Source: Roseivirga thermotolerans
GTDB taxonomy: Bacteria; Bacteroidota; Bacteroidia; Cytophagales; Cyclobacteriaceae
Length of the DNA stretch: 64,000 nucleotides
NCBI RefSeq assembly: GCF_014653175.1
Contig: NZ_BNAG01000003.1
Location: 62,001 to 126,000 of the forward strand
Reading direction: 5' to 3'
Shown: piece after piece, positions 33,501 through 42,259 of the stretch
Layout: each line of letters opens with the position of its first letter
How positions within the stretch are numbered: position 1 is the first letter of the stretch
Program-made: the position numbers and the translations under genes
Notes under the pieces: model-generated
What the model saw: the letters and a program-made list of their open reading frames with translations, nothing else
What the model was told of the DNA's origin: nothing
Databases searched by the model: none

Positions 33501-35825
33501 GGTACCTTCAATTAGAGCTACGGCCACACGCTGACCATCGCTCGAGAATTTCATACCGGTTTGTGCACTGGCGGCATCGTTGAACGAATGGACCGATCCG
33601 GCCGAAGACAGCACGGGGGCTCCAATACCATCGGCAGTTATCGGATACGACCTAAAGGTGTTGTTTCCGAACTCATGGGCCAGTAACCAAAAGCCTCCAC
33701 CAACTTCGTAGGCAGCCAGCCTTTCTGTATTATTGGTGTATAGGATAATATCTTTCAGCACAACGTCTCCCCGGCCATTATCGGCTTTCATATCTACCAC
33801 AGAATATTTCAGCGCATAAATGTTAGAACCGTATACTTCCTGGGTGGTGAAGAGGTAGTACAGGGTTTCATCTTCGGGAAATGGCACAATAATTACTGCC
33901 TGAACAGCCACACTATCTCCTCCTATGTTGGTGCCATTGGGCATTACACCATTTTCTCTGTTCCAAACGGTTTTTCCATTGCTATAGAATAGTACATCGC
34001 CATTGGCATCGGAAATGGTAGAGGTACCGGCCGGTGCGTTCATGGCGTGGGGGTCGGTTATGCTGCGCGGAGGAGGGTCAAGCCCTTCTTCTTCATTAAA
34101 ATCTATACCCGCACCATTGCCAAAATACCAGATGTTGGCGGTTTGGCCTTCATCGCCATATACGGTAACTCTGGCTGTGCCATACACCGGACATCCGCCT
34201 CCCGTTGGTGTAACCACCACCCAGTAATCTCCCGATTCGGTCACATCGATGGTCTGGGTAGTTTCTCCCGTGCTCCAGAGGTAATCATATGAGCCGGTGC
34301 CACCGCCACCGCCTCCTCCTCCGCCTCCGGAGCTCTGAGGTTGTGCATCCAGTGTCAAAGTTTCGCCAGGGCAAATTGTGGTATCGGGCAAAGACAACTG
34401 AAGGTCGTTTTGCTCCACCTGAGTATTGAGTATGCCGGAATAGGTCAGTCCGTTAACTTCCATAGAAACAGTAGCCAGCAAGGGGCCTGCCTGGTCTAGC
34501 GTAACCAATGGAGCTTGCATATTGGACTGTAAATTTATGGGTTGAAAGTCCCAGTTAATGCTGCCCGGTATTATAGTGCTAGGCTCGAATGATACATAAA
34601 ACTGTATGGGAGTATTCATGCACAAGGTGCCGTCCTGAACGCCCACCTCAATAAACGGCTGCGTATTTTTAAGTGGGCTGAACTGACTGAAATAGTTGGA
34701 TTGTGGGTTGACATCGCTGAAAAGGTTAGCTTCATACTGAATGCGCGCTACAACGCTATCGGGCTGATTAATTCGGTTGAGATGGGTGGTGGCACCACCA
34801 ATGTCTTGCGTAATGTGGTAAATGGTGCTGTCGGGAGCCAGTTGAAGGCTTCTGCTCTGTAAAGAGCCATACGTTTGTACTGTCTCTATCGATGCATCGG
34901 GACGCGAATCGAACATGTTGAATCGATACAAGCCCCCTTCGGTGGCTCTGTTTCGGCTAAAGTAGAGGTAGTTACCTGATAGTGACCATCCGGCCGAACC
35001 TCCAAAGGTCTGACCTGCCGCGAAAGAATTGAGAATGGTTCTCACGGTGTTGAGCTGTGGTCCGGGGCCACCGGTTTCTTCGAACTGAATAACTTCTATG
35101 TTGGTATTGTTGGCCGGGATTATGGCTATTTGTCCGGTAGCCGCATGAAGGGCAAAATGCTGAGCCCGTATGGGTGATGTAAGGTTTAGGTTAGCAACCA
35201 GATCGAACGTTCCTCCGGGTTCAGGAATGCTATGCAATTCAATGATTCCCGTGGTGGCGTTCTGGCTTAGCAACCAGAATTCTTCTAAATCGCGTGAACC
35301 GATGACTATCATACCATCACCTCTGTCGGTAATGCCGGTAGGCATATTTTTTTGCGCCAGCACTACTCCGGCCGGAGGACCATCGGTGCGGTTACCGGCC
35401 AGACCGGTGTTGACAGCAGTCCATAAAATTTCTCCGGCTGCATTTCTGTGCAGAAGATATTGAATAAGTTCATTGCCCACGCCTGGGGCCGGGCTTGTAC
35501 TCATTGCCTGTATGGCATTGGGGTCGGTAAGTATGCCCGTTCCATTTTGCATAACCTGGTTGGTGCCATCATAAATATTTATACCATCGGAATAGAAGTA
35601 TAAGTCGCCAGAAAGTGGAGAAGTGGCCGTTACCTTCTCTCCAATATTGTTTTGAGGAATTTTACCCGGATGAAGAATGGGAGGGGCTTCGGGCGATTTG
35701 CCAAAGATCAATGCCTGATTGTTCCCCATGAAATACCAATTGTGCTGGGTATAATTCTGCGCTGTTAATGTGAAAGTGGTTAACAGAAACACAGTTAAGA
35801 ACTGAGCAATCTTCTTTGCGGACAC
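30504..35825 (-). CDS. giant surface protein with gliding-motility C-terminal domain, 1773 aa
   Basis: GTG start and signal peptide (SAKKIAQFLTVFLLTTFTLT). Two related propeller-like regions follow: one begins NWYFMGNNQALIFGKSPEAP, the other IWYFGNGAGIDFNEEEGLDP near residue 560, each with a DLYFYSDG/DVLFYSNG step. Between them are an Ig/PKD-like domain and a run of ten glycines near residue 500. Many Ig/PKD-like modules follow (ICQNGALTLDPEVTANNYIW, CSGSTSTNVTIPEALEASL). The last 90 residues (VIAPNAFAPSSPAPNNTFSV ... KWDGTFNGELVPLGTYPYVI) are the gliding_CTERM/CHU_C type B domain exported by the type IX system. It is divergent from a PorP/SprF gene, its likely secretion partner. Confidence 0.9.
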   Translation of the reverse strand: MSAKKIAQFLTVFLLTTFTLTAQNYTQHNWYFMGNNQALIFGKSPEAPPILHPGKIPQNNIGEKVTATSPLSGDLYFYSDGINIYDGTNQVMQNGTGILTDPNAIQAMSTSPAPGVGNELIQYLLHRNAAGEILWTAVNTGLAGNRTDGPPAGVVLAQKNMPTGITDRGDGMIVIGSRDLEEFWLLSQNATTGIIELHSIPEPGGTFDLVANLNLTSPIRAQHFALHAATGQIAIIPANNTNIEVIQFEETGGPGPQLNTVRTILNSFAAGQTFGGSAGWSLSGNYLYFSRNRATEGGLYRFNMFDSRPDASIETVQTYGSLQSRSLQLAPDSTIYHITQDIGGATTHLNRINQPDSVVARIQYEANLFSDVNPQSNYFSQFSPLKNTQPFIEVGVQDGTLCMNTPIQFYVSFEPSTIIPGSINWDFQPINLQSNMQAPLVTLDQAGPLLATVSMEVNGLTYSGILNTQVEQNDLQLSLPDTTICPGETLTLDAQPQSSGGGGGGGGGGTGSYDYLWSTGETTQTIDVTESGDYWVVVTPTGGGCPVYGTARVTVYGDEGQTANIWYFGNGAGIDFNEEEGLDPPPRSITDPHAMNAPAGTSTISDANGDVLFYSNGKTVWNRENGVMPNGTNIGGDSVAVQAVIIVPFPEDETLYYLFTTQEVYGSNIYALKYSVVDMKADNGRGDVVLKDIILYTNNTERLAAYEVGGGFWLLAHEFGNNTFRSYPITADGIGAPVLSSAGSVHSFNDAASAQTGMKFSSDGQRVAVALIEGTEDYVELFDFDPQTGEIVEFEYRIDLNEGGSANDEVYDVHFSTGGIKLFATMNNRSGSSPGGRILEYRVDSFSTEASRLASRADITSGQNQNVNYGQIQTGPNGAIYVAVETPGNPGGSAFVASINANEDTTANSGFTPQAVVLTVGHSRLGLPNFVQNNANPQQLPGMSAPDETCVEERIAMSGTGTSDIDEFYWSITRQSDNNTVFSAQGQDTAYVFTEDQTGLFNISLNIVNRCGLDTTLVQQIEVFATPDPPMIPQAISLCEGDTYTLDALGQGNPDDPGLTFEWTDSQGTVVSTSRTFTVTQEEIYTVTISNALGCYSSGETFVGPPFEINLPEASTICQNGALTLDPEVTANNYIWTVRNPDNSTTTLPNQRRATVDSSNPGEYLYVVSIEDPINAGCFVNDTTRVTINPLAQATATNIVNPACGASNGSFELNISTTGSYSYTVTGNSTGQVAQNSIAGPAVEPVSNLAADTYTVTITDNSSGCVQTLDNIQVQNDPPDFTISNVTATDADCSNPTGSIRVTLDTDVFPISYVLTNNDNGNTTSDTINSAIAATTYDFEVSGLSGGTYDLEVTSNGNCVQSQTGIVINEPQPVDLTTEPFVEECGPNAQLTASSSTANASFSWTGPNGYTASGSNVTVTESGTYTVTATAPGSCEVSENVVVDLTIQPVVQINEIGDVCEGEITLEAEVSNPQPGANYTYNWSNGATTRRITVNSTNTYSVTVRHSDNLNCSGSTSTNVTIPEALEASLTSSPACDDGSPITLTVNVTSGNPNNYTWTRDGQATGLSGSSVSVTDEGVYTVNISNGTCFIERSITVRRQAVPEGLLPEVEYYCSTRTSNPVLLAGRGFETYEWTRNGQPYPQGGRTLAVEGPGEYVVTMTTAIGCVRTDSVTIIESCDPEVIAPNAFAPSSPAPNNTFSVFPNDFVDNFQIFIYTRWGELIYQSNSVDFKWDGTFNGELVPLGTYPYVIRFTSRFEPERGQFEQKGAVTVVR
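34300..34329 (-). repeat. run of ten glycine codons in the giant surface protein
   Basis: On the rightward strand the tract is built from CCACCG, CCTCCT and CCGCCTCC triplets, that is ten GGN codons on the coding strand. It joins an Ig-like domain to the following module. Triplet tracts of this sort can change length by slippage without breaking the frame. Confidence 0.8.
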
Positions 35826-36037
35826 GTTTATCTTTTATCTTATGGACAATTGGCTGAAATCATACCCATAATACGCAGTTATAAAGGTTTTTATTATATT
35901 CAGCCCTTCGTTATGATGCCCTAAGATAACGGAATTCTTCTATGTGGAAACGAGCTCTTCTCGTAGAAAAATTAAAAATTGGCAAACTATAGTATAATAG
36001 TGACAGGGTTTCTTTCCGTTTAATTGTTAAAACTTAC
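35826..36037. other. divergent intergenic region between giant surface protein and PorP/SprF genes
   Basis: The 212-base gap is AT-rich and has one clear hairpin, ACGAG-CTCTT-CTCGT (35950s), and no open frame. It must carry the promoters for both genes. I could not place a confident -7/-33 pair. Confidence 0.4.
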
Positions 36038-37075
36038 ATGCGAAGAGCAGGCATAGTACTTATTTCCTTAATCAGTTTATTCACTTTGAGCGATTTAAAG
36101 GCGCAAGACCCTCAGTTCTCGCAATTTTATGCCGCCCCGCTTTATATAAACCCGGCCTTTACCGGAGCCTCTGAATATACCCGAATGGGGGTGAACTATC
36201 GAAACCAGTGGCCCAATCTGCAATCTTCTTTTGTAACCTTTTCTTTTTATGCCGACCACTTTATGTATAAGTACAATAGTGGTATAGGTATGATTATTAC
36301 TACTGACAGAGAAGGCCATGCCGGACTGCAGTCTACTAATATAGGGCTTAGTTATGCCTATCAGCTAAAGATCAATGATAACCTGGTGTTCAGACCGGGG
36401 ATTCAATACAACTATTTCAATCGGAATGCAGGCTTTCAGAGTTTAGTATTTGCCAACCAAATAGACCCAATTACAGGAGCTATAGATAGAACCATCACAG
36501 ATCCATCAGTGGCCAACCGTGATTTAAGGGTTAGCTTTGGCGACTTAAGTGTGGGAGGGGTGCTTTATTCCAGAAGGCTCTTTTTAGGGGCTGCCGTACA
36601 ACACCTCACAGAGCCCAATCAGTCCATTATTGGAGGAGACAGCCCCTTGCCGCAGCGCATTACTCTGCATGGGGGAATTAAGTTTAAGATAGGAAGAGGA
36701 CCTTTACGTAAAGACCTGACTTACACCTATGCTGAACGCTCCATTACCCCTGTGTTTCAGTACAAGCAACAAGGTAAGTTTTCTCAGTTAGACGTGGGTG
36801 CCTTTGTACACCTTGAGCCTATTAACCTGGGTGTACAGTACAGGGGAGTACCTTTTAATCAGTTTGAGAACTTCCCCAATAATGAGGCTATTATATTTTC
36901 GCTGGGGGTTACCACCAACAATTTCAATATTGGCTATAGTTTCGATTATACCATTTCCGATTTGGGTATTGAGGCGGGGGGAGCTCATGAATTTTCCATG
37001 GCCTATTTCCTCAATTTCAACAAGCCCGTGAAGGTGCCAAGGGATAGATGGAGAATACCTTGCCCGAAGAATTAA
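36038..37075 (+). CDS. PorP/SprF family type IX secretion outer-membrane protein, 345 aa
   Basis: A signal peptide ends at LKAQDP and is followed by the family start QDPQFSQFYAAPLYINPAFT and GASEYTRMGVNYRNQWPN. The rest is a run of amphipathic strands typical of an outer-membrane barrel (GIGMIITTDREGHAGLQSTN, IGLSYAYQLKINDNLVFRPG). Family members partner with large type B CTERM proteins such as SprB during export. Its divergent placement next to the giant CTERM gene supports such a pairing here. Confidence 0.9.
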   Translation: MRRAGIVLISLISLFTLSDLKAQDPQFSQFYAAPLYINPAFTGASEYTRMGVNYRNQWPNLQSSFVTFSFYADHFMYKYNSGIGMIITTDREGHAGLQSTNIGLSYAYQLKINDNLVFRPGIQYNYFNRNAGFQSLVFANQIDPITGAIDRTITDPSVANRDLRVSFGDLSVGGVLYSRRLFLGAAVQHLTEPNQSIIGGDSPLPQRITLHGGIKFKIGRGPLRKDLTYTYAERSITPVFQYKQQGKFSQLDVGAFVHLEPINLGVQYRGVPFNQFENFPNNEAIIFSLGVTTNNFNIGYSFDYTISDLGIEAGGAHEFSMAYFLNFNKPVKVPRDRWRIPCPKN

Positions 37076-37085
37076 AGTATGTTGT

Positions 37086-38333
37086 ATGACTCCAGAAGAG
37101 TGGCTTTACCTGATTGTTGGTATTGTATTGGTCGATTATGTGGTTGACCAGGGATTAGACTACCTCAACCTGCGCCACTCAAAAACTAAATTGCCCGAAA
37201 AGCTCGAAGGCTTGTATGAGGCTGACGAATATGCCAGATCGCAGCAATACCAGAAGGCCAAGGCAAAGTTTGGTTTTGTTACCTCGGCTTTTAGTACATT
37301 ACTTACCCTTTTGGTTTTATCACTTGGCCTTTTTGGTTGGCTGGACGCCTGGCTGAGAGACTCCATAGACGACCCTATACTGCTCTCGCTGTCCTTTTTT
37401 GGTGTGCTCTTTCTGTTGTCTGACTGGGTAAATATTCCCTTTGCTTACTATGCCACCTTTGTGCTGGAAGAGCAATTCGGTTTTAACAAAACAACCTTAA
37501 AAACATTTATTACCGACAAGCTGAAGGGCTATTTGCTAATAGCGCTTATTGGTGGTGGGCTTGGGTATGCGCTGCTGTGGATTATACAGGAACTTGGAGC
37601 TCAGTTTTGGCTGTATGGCCTGGGGCTTGTATCGCTGTTTATGCTGGTAATGAATCTCTTTTATACTTCACTCATCTTGCCTCTTTTCAATAAGCTTAAG
37701 CCTCTTGAAGACGGGGAGCTGAAGGAGCGAATTGTAGCCTATAGCAACAGTGTAGGGTTTCCGCTTAAAAATATCTTTGTAATTGATGGCTCCAAGAGGT
37801 CTACAAAAGCCAACGCTTTCTTTTCCGGCCTTGGTAAGCAAAAAAAGATTGTGCTCTACGATACCCTCATTGAAAAGCACACTACCGAAGAATTAGTGGC
37901 TGTGCTGGCTCATGAGGTAGGACATTATAAAAAGAAACACATTGTGATGAGCCTGTTGATTAGTGTGGTACAGCTGGCGATTACTTTCTATGTGCTTTCT
38001 CTGTTTATGTTCAATGAGAATTTGTCTTTGGCTCTTGGAGGAAATCAATTGGCTATTCACCTCAATTTTATAGCCTTTGGCCTGTTGTATACGCCAATTT
38101 CCAGACTCACAGGCTTGTTGATGAACGCATTGAGCCGAAAGAATGAGTATGAAGCCGATGCTTTTGCGGCAAGCACCTATGCTGCCCAACCTTTAATGAC
38201 TGCACTCAAAAAGCTTTCAGCCTCAAGTCTTAGCAATCTTAGCCCGCATCCTGCTTATGTCTTTGTTCATTACTCACATCCTCCACTATTGCAACGGCTT
38301 GAAGCGATGGAAAAGTTGGCTAAAGAAAGTTGA
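37086..38333 (+). CDS. M48 family CAAX prenyl protease-like metallopeptidase, 415 aa
   Basis: The zinc motif HEVGH is at residues 276-280 (VLAHEVGHYKKKH), and the third ligand lies in NEYEADAFAA near 354. Several membrane segments precede it, including FFGVLFLLSDWVNIPFAYYA. The layout and length match the Ste24/CAAX protease 1 group of integral membrane proteases. The bacterial substrate is unknown; protein quality control is usual. It is convergent with gpsA, overlapping it by 14 bases. Confidence 0.9.
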   Translation: MTPEEWLYLIVGIVLVDYVVDQGLDYLNLRHSKTKLPEKLEGLYEADEYARSQQYQKAKAKFGFVTSAFSTLLTLLVLSLGLFGWLDAWLRDSIDDPILLSLSFFGVLFLLSDWVNIPFAYYATFVLEEQFGFNKTTLKTFITDKLKGYLLIALIGGGLGYALLWIIQELGAQFWLYGLGLVSLFMLVMNLFYTSLILPLFNKLKPLEDGELKERIVAYSNSVGFPLKNIFVIDGSKRSTKANAFFSGLGKQKKIVLYDTLIEKHTTEELVAVLAHEVGHYKKKHIVMSLLISVVQLAITFYVLSLFMFNENLSLALGGNQLAIHLNFIAFGLLYTPISRLTGLLMNALSRKNEYEADAFAASTYAAQPLMTALKKLSASSLSNLSPHPAYVFVHYSHPPLLQRLEAMEKLAKES

Positions 38334-39354
38334 TATCAATATTCCCCTGATAGCGCATCAGATAGTTTACACCCTGTTCGGCTGTCATTTCTCCTTCAAG
38401 AATTTTAAACAGGGTCTCTGTTATTAGTGGTTTTAGTCCCTGGCTATCGGCCAGTTGTTTAATAATGCGTATGGTGTTTACACCTTCGGCAGTTTCTTCC
38501 ATTTCGCCAAGAGCTTCTTGCAATGAGGCTCCTTTGCCAATTTTATGGCCAAGCGTATAGTTTCTACTGCTGGTACTGGTGGTAGTGGCCACCAGGTCGC
38601 CAATGCCGGCCAGACCTACGAAAGAAGATATTTCGCCTCCGAGTGCCTTGCCCAGGTAGATCATTTCTACCAAGCCACGGCTCACTAAAAGACCGCGGGA
38701 GTTTTCGCCAAGCCCCAGGCCGGAGAGAATTCCGGAGCCAATGGCAATAATGTTCTTAAGAATACCGCACAGCTCTACTCCCCGAAGGTCGGCATTGCCA
38801 TACACCTGGAAGTTTTCTGAGCGGAGCAGACTTTTGCCTTTGCTAATTACCTCATTGAAGGGCGAGGCTATAACGGTAGCTGCCGGGTGTCCCATAGAAA
38901 GCTCAGAGGCCAGATTGGGACCGGCCATACAGCCAACCCGAACAACCACGGTTTCTTTGCGAATTAACTCGCTCATGGTGTAGAGGTTGCTTTTGTTGAG
39001 CACGAAATCCGGGGCCTTTTTTTCCGGCAGCTCCAGATGGAGCCCCTTGGTGCCATGAATCATCATATGGTAGGGCCGCAGGTGAGGTGCCAGATTCAGA
39101 ACCATTTCCCGGAACGATGCTGAGGGAACCATGGGGAAAAGGACATTGCAGTTTTGGGGCAAATCCGATAGGTTGTTGGTGACCTCTACCCGATCGGAAA
39201 GCTTTTGCCCTGCACAGGTGCGGGTTTTCTTAATTTCAGCAATGGTTTCTGTGTTTCGTGCATAAAGTAGCACGTTCACGTTTTTGGCCAGTATGTTGGA
39301 AACGGCTGTTCCGAAGCTTCCTGCTCCGATTACACCCACCAATTGCTCAGACAT
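38320..39354 (-). CDS. gpsA: NAD(P)+-dependent glycerol-3-phosphate dehydrogenase, 344 aa
   Basis: The Rossmann motif VGVIGAGSFGTAVSNILAKN is at the start. The substrate-binding region contains MIHGTKGL, AGPNLASELSMGHPAATVIA, the catalytic lysine in ELCGILKNIIAIGSGILSGL and GLAGIGDLVATTTSTSSRNY. It reduces dihydroxyacetone phosphate to glycerol-3-phosphate for phospholipids. Its start overlaps the end of the acyltransferase gene by 8 bases, forming a two-gene lipid operon. Confidence 0.93.
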   Translation of the reverse strand: MSEQLVGVIGAGSFGTAVSNILAKNVNVLLYARNTETIAEIKKTRTCAGQKLSDRVEVTNNLSDLPQNCNVLFPMVPSASFREMVLNLAPHLRPYHMMIHGTKGLHLELPEKKAPDFVLNKSNLYTMSELIRKETVVVRVGCMAGPNLASELSMGHPAATVIASPFNEVISKGKSLLRSENFQVYGNADLRGVELCGILKNIIAIGSGILSGLGLGENSRGLLVSRGLVEMIYLGKALGGEISSFVGLAGIGDLVATTTSTSSRNYTLGHKIGKGASLQEALGEMEETAEGVNTIRIIKQLADSQGLKPLITETLFKILEGEMTAEQGVNYLMRYQGNIDINFL

Positions 39355-41050
39355 ATTTTTCGAGATTGTAGCCTACTAGTCGGTTATGATAATAGTACAA
39401 CAGGTTTAGATCTTGCGTAGTAATATCACCCTTCTTGTTCTTAATCAATGGTCGTTTGGAGTGGTACATGCCCACATTTTTTAAACCATGATCTATGATC
39501 TTATCGACTTCTCCGGTCAGGTAAGGAGAGACGCCTATCTCACCGGCATTGTGCATGCGGTGAACCTTGGTTAGCACGCTTTCGAAAGAGGTCTTGAACT
39601 CCTCATAGGGAATTACAAGGTCTTCTTCAGGAAGACGCAATATGTTATATAAGTCTAGTTTCTTGAATTTCTTTTGAAGTATAACAAAGGCTGTAAATGC
39701 TGCCAGGTGGCTGGCAAATACTTTGTTAATGCGATGGTACTCTTCTACTATTCGTTCACTCAGCATGCGCGTATACTCATCTTCGCGTTGCTGATTTTGC
39801 GAAATTATACGCCCGTCTTGAGTGAAGTATTCTTGTGTATCTATAATGCGTCCGTGCTTGTCGAAGCTTTCGCCCTGATCATTAACATAGTTGCCCAACA
39901 CATCCATAGCTTTACCGATAGAAACCGATATATCAGAGCCCTTAGTAAAGAATTTCAGCAAAAAGGTAGAGATCTTATATGATGTAGAGTATTCGTCATT
40001 TTCTACATAGTATCGTTCCTGCCCCTGAAGCTTAAGGTACTGACGGATAAGGCTAGGAGCTTCGAGTACAAAATGATAGTTGAGGGTGACGGGAACTACA
40101 AATATTTTTTCCAGGGCATCGCGTTTTCCTTTCTGATAGTTTACCCGCTGGGCTTCAATAGCCGTGCTTAAAAGTCCCAGTTTCAGCCGTTTTTCGATTT
40201 GCCCGGAGCGAGACCGGGTACCTCCCGGAAAGAAGAGGCTATGGCAGCCCCGTTGAATTGCCAAACTGGAGTAGGCCTTAAGTGTTTCCAGATACAGCAT
40301 ATTCTTTTTGCGCCTGTCTACCTTATAAGCCCCCAGGCTGTTCATAAAGTAGGCAAACATGCGAATGTTAAAAAGGTTGAGTCCTGCACCATAAATAAAT
40401 GCTGGCAGCCCCAGTGTGCTAATTACCCAGCCAATTAGTATAGAGTCCAGGTTGCTGAAATGAGTAGGAACCATAATAATGGTGCCCTTCTTGGCCAGTG
40501 TGCGCAATTGTTCAACCTCGCCTGTAATATGAATTTTGTCTTGCAGGGTGTATTGTGTACTGAAAATAGACCAAAACCCTCTGGCCCGTGAGGCATTGAG
40601 CAATCGGGCAAAACCAAAAGTGACTATGGAGCGGGCCATCCGGTAGCGTGATTTTTTAAAGTTACCCGCTATTTCATTGGAGTACCGGCCAATGATGTCG
40701 TAAAGAATGGCGTCCAGTTGCTCGTCTTTGGCTTTGTCGTCTTCAGTTTGTGCAATGTCCAGCAACCGTTCCTTAATTGAGTTAAGAAAGGCGGCTTCAT
40801 CGGGCGGGTCTACTGCCCATGGGTTTCTTTTAATCCGTAGTTTTTCTCTAAAGAGGGTTGTCTCAATTTCTTCTATGAGTGCCTCACGCGATTTATTGTT
40901 GGCTTTTATTCTGCGTATGCTCTCCTCAGTTACTTCTTTAATAAATTCCGCTCTGTTGCGGCTAAGAGCCACTACTGGCCATTCATTTATTCCACCCGGC
41001 AATACCTGATCGTACTTCTTCTTGGTGTAATCTTTAGAGTTGGATTGCAT
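39347..41050 (-). CDS. glycerol-3-phosphate/1-acylglycerol-3-phosphate acyltransferase, 567 aa
   Basis: The acyltransferase motif HFSNLD (HX4D) occurs in IIMVPTHFSNLDSILIGWVI, followed by GAYKVDRRKK and SLFFPGGTRSRSGQIEKRLK, the usual blocks II and III of the PlsC/PlsB group. The protein is longer than PlsC and resembles PlsB-like forms with extra N- and C-terminal helical parts. It probably acylates glycerol-3-phosphate made by the neighbouring GpsA at the inner membrane. The exact acyl acceptor is inferred from context. Confidence 0.85.
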   Translation of the reverse strand: MQSNSKDYTKKKYDQVLPGGINEWPVVALSRNRAEFIKEVTEESIRRIKANNKSREALIEEIETTLFREKLRIKRNPWAVDPPDEAAFLNSIKERLLDIAQTEDDKAKDEQLDAILYDIIGRYSNEIAGNFKKSRYRMARSIVTFGFARLLNASRARGFWSIFSTQYTLQDKIHITGEVEQLRTLAKKGTIIMVPTHFSNLDSILIGWVISTLGLPAFIYGAGLNLFNIRMFAYFMNSLGAYKVDRRKKNMLYLETLKAYSSLAIQRGCHSLFFPGGTRSRSGQIEKRLKLGLLSTAIEAQRVNYQKGKRDALEKIFVVPVTLNYHFVLEAPSLIRQYLKLQGQERYYVENDEYSTSYKISTFLLKFFTKGSDISVSIGKAMDVLGNYVNDQGESFDKHGRIIDTQEYFTQDGRIISQNQQREDEYTRMLSERIVEEYHRINKVFASHLAAFTAFVILQKKFKKLDLYNILRLPEEDLVIPYEEFKTSFESVLTKVHRMHNAGEIGVSPYLTGEVDKIIDHGLKNVGMYHSKRPLIKNKKGDITTQDLNLLYYYHNRLVGYNLEKYV

Positions 41051-41080
41051 TCAGTATTAAATATGTTCAAAAGCCGACCA

Positions 41081-42196
41081 TTACGAGTCGCTTCTCTTAG
41101 TCAGTCTTTTCAGTTGCCCACAAAGTAATACAATTTCTTCTTCAGTATTAAAGCTGTGCAGGCAAATCCGAAGGCGTTCGGTGCCTTCTTTTACTGTCGG
41201 ACTTAAAATGGGCCGTACATCCAGCCCTAGTTGCAGTAACTCTGAGGCTACCGATTTGGTTTTATCATTTCCGCCAACCACTACAGCCTTGATGGCCGAA
41301 GGGGAGGCGTTTTCGGGTAATAACGAGTTGAATAGTTGACTGTTGGCTTGTAGCTTTAACTGTCGCCATGGGGCAGAACTAAGCTGCCCGAAAGCTTCCT
41401 GAATAGAAATAAGCTCGAAATCGGAGGGTGCCGTGGTATAGATAAAGGGGCGGGAAAAGTTAATGAGATAGTCTTTTGCTGTGGCATTGGTGGCTATGGC
41501 CGCACCATGAATACCCATGCCCTTACCAAAGGTGTATACTACAGCAAAAACCTGTTCACCAAGCCCAAGCTCATTTACCATTCCGCTACCATTCTTTCCG
41601 AAAACACCTGTGCTATGCGCTTCATCTATAATGAGATGGGCCTTGTGTTTTTGTGTTAGTGTCACCAATTCTTGGAGCGGAGCGGCATCTCCATCCATCG
41701 AATAGACTGACTCTACTGCCACATATACCTGGCCTTCCGATTGTTCCAGCTTTCGGGAAAGATCATCTAGCGCATTGTGTTTGAAAGGCATCTTGCGAGC
41801 CAGACTCAATCGCGCACCGTCTTTAATGCAGGCATGAGAGAGCTCATCGTACAGTATGGTGTCGCCTCGTTGCGGAATGGCTGAGAACAAGGCCAGATTG
41901 GCCATGTATCCGGAATTGAAGACCAGGGTGCTTTCAGACTGAAAAACATCGGCCAACAACGACTCCGTAGCTTCAGTGAGTTGAGAGTTGCCGGTGATCA
42001 ATCGTGAGCCTGTAGAGCCGTTGAGGCTGTGCATAGAGCTGTATCGCTCCATAATAGTCTCCTTTAATTCTTTCGATTGGGCCAGACCCAGGTAATCGTT
42101 CGATGAAAAATCGATCAATCCCTTGGTTGGAGTGCGCAACTCCCTGAAAGAGTTGGTGCTTTTACGCTTATTTAGTTGGTTTAGCAGTCTTTCCAT
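41081..42196 (-). CDS. bioF: 8-amino-7-oxononanoate synthase-like alpha-oxoamine synthase, 371 aa
   Basis: The PLP-enzyme fold has GSTGSRLITGNSQLTEATES, FNSGYMANLALFSAIPQRGD, LIIDEAHSTGVFGKNGSGMV and the cofactor lysine in YTFGKGMGIHGAAIA near residue 224. These match KAPA synthase, which condenses pimeloyl-CoA or -ACP with alanine in biotin synthesis. No other biotin gene is in the window, so a related alpha-oxoamine synthase role remains possible. Confidence 0.82.
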   Translation of the reverse strand: MERLLNQLNKRKSTNSFRELRTPTKGLIDFSSNDYLGLAQSKELKETIMERYSSMHSLNGSTGSRLITGNSQLTEATESLLADVFQSESTLVFNSGYMANLALFSAIPQRGDTILYDELSHACIKDGARLSLARKMPFKHNALDDLSRKLEQSEGQVYVAVESVYSMDGDAAPLQELVTLTQKHKAHLIIDEAHSTGVFGKNGSGMVNELGLGEQVFAVVYTFGKGMGIHGAAIATNATAKDYLINFSRPFIYTTAPSDFELISIQEAFGQLSSAPWRQLKLQANSQLFNSLLPENASPSAIKAVVVGGNDKTKSVASELLQLGLDVRPILSPTVKEGTERLRICLHSFNTEEEIVLLCGQLKRLTKRSDS

Positions 42197-42203
42197 TTCG
42201 GCT

Positions 42204-42240
42204 AAAAGTGTGGTGTAAGCGAAAATTAATTCACACTTTT
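42204..42240. promoter_or_regulatory. inverted repeat AAAAGTGTG/CACACTTTT in a divergent promoter
   Basis: AAAAGTGTG (42204-42212) is exactly matched inverted by CACACTTTT (42232-42240), 19 bases apart, between bioF and the rightward LpxR-like gene. Such a symmetric site could be an operator for one or both genes. Confidence 0.4.
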
Positions 42241-42259
42241 GCGCTCAATCTACGAATAC

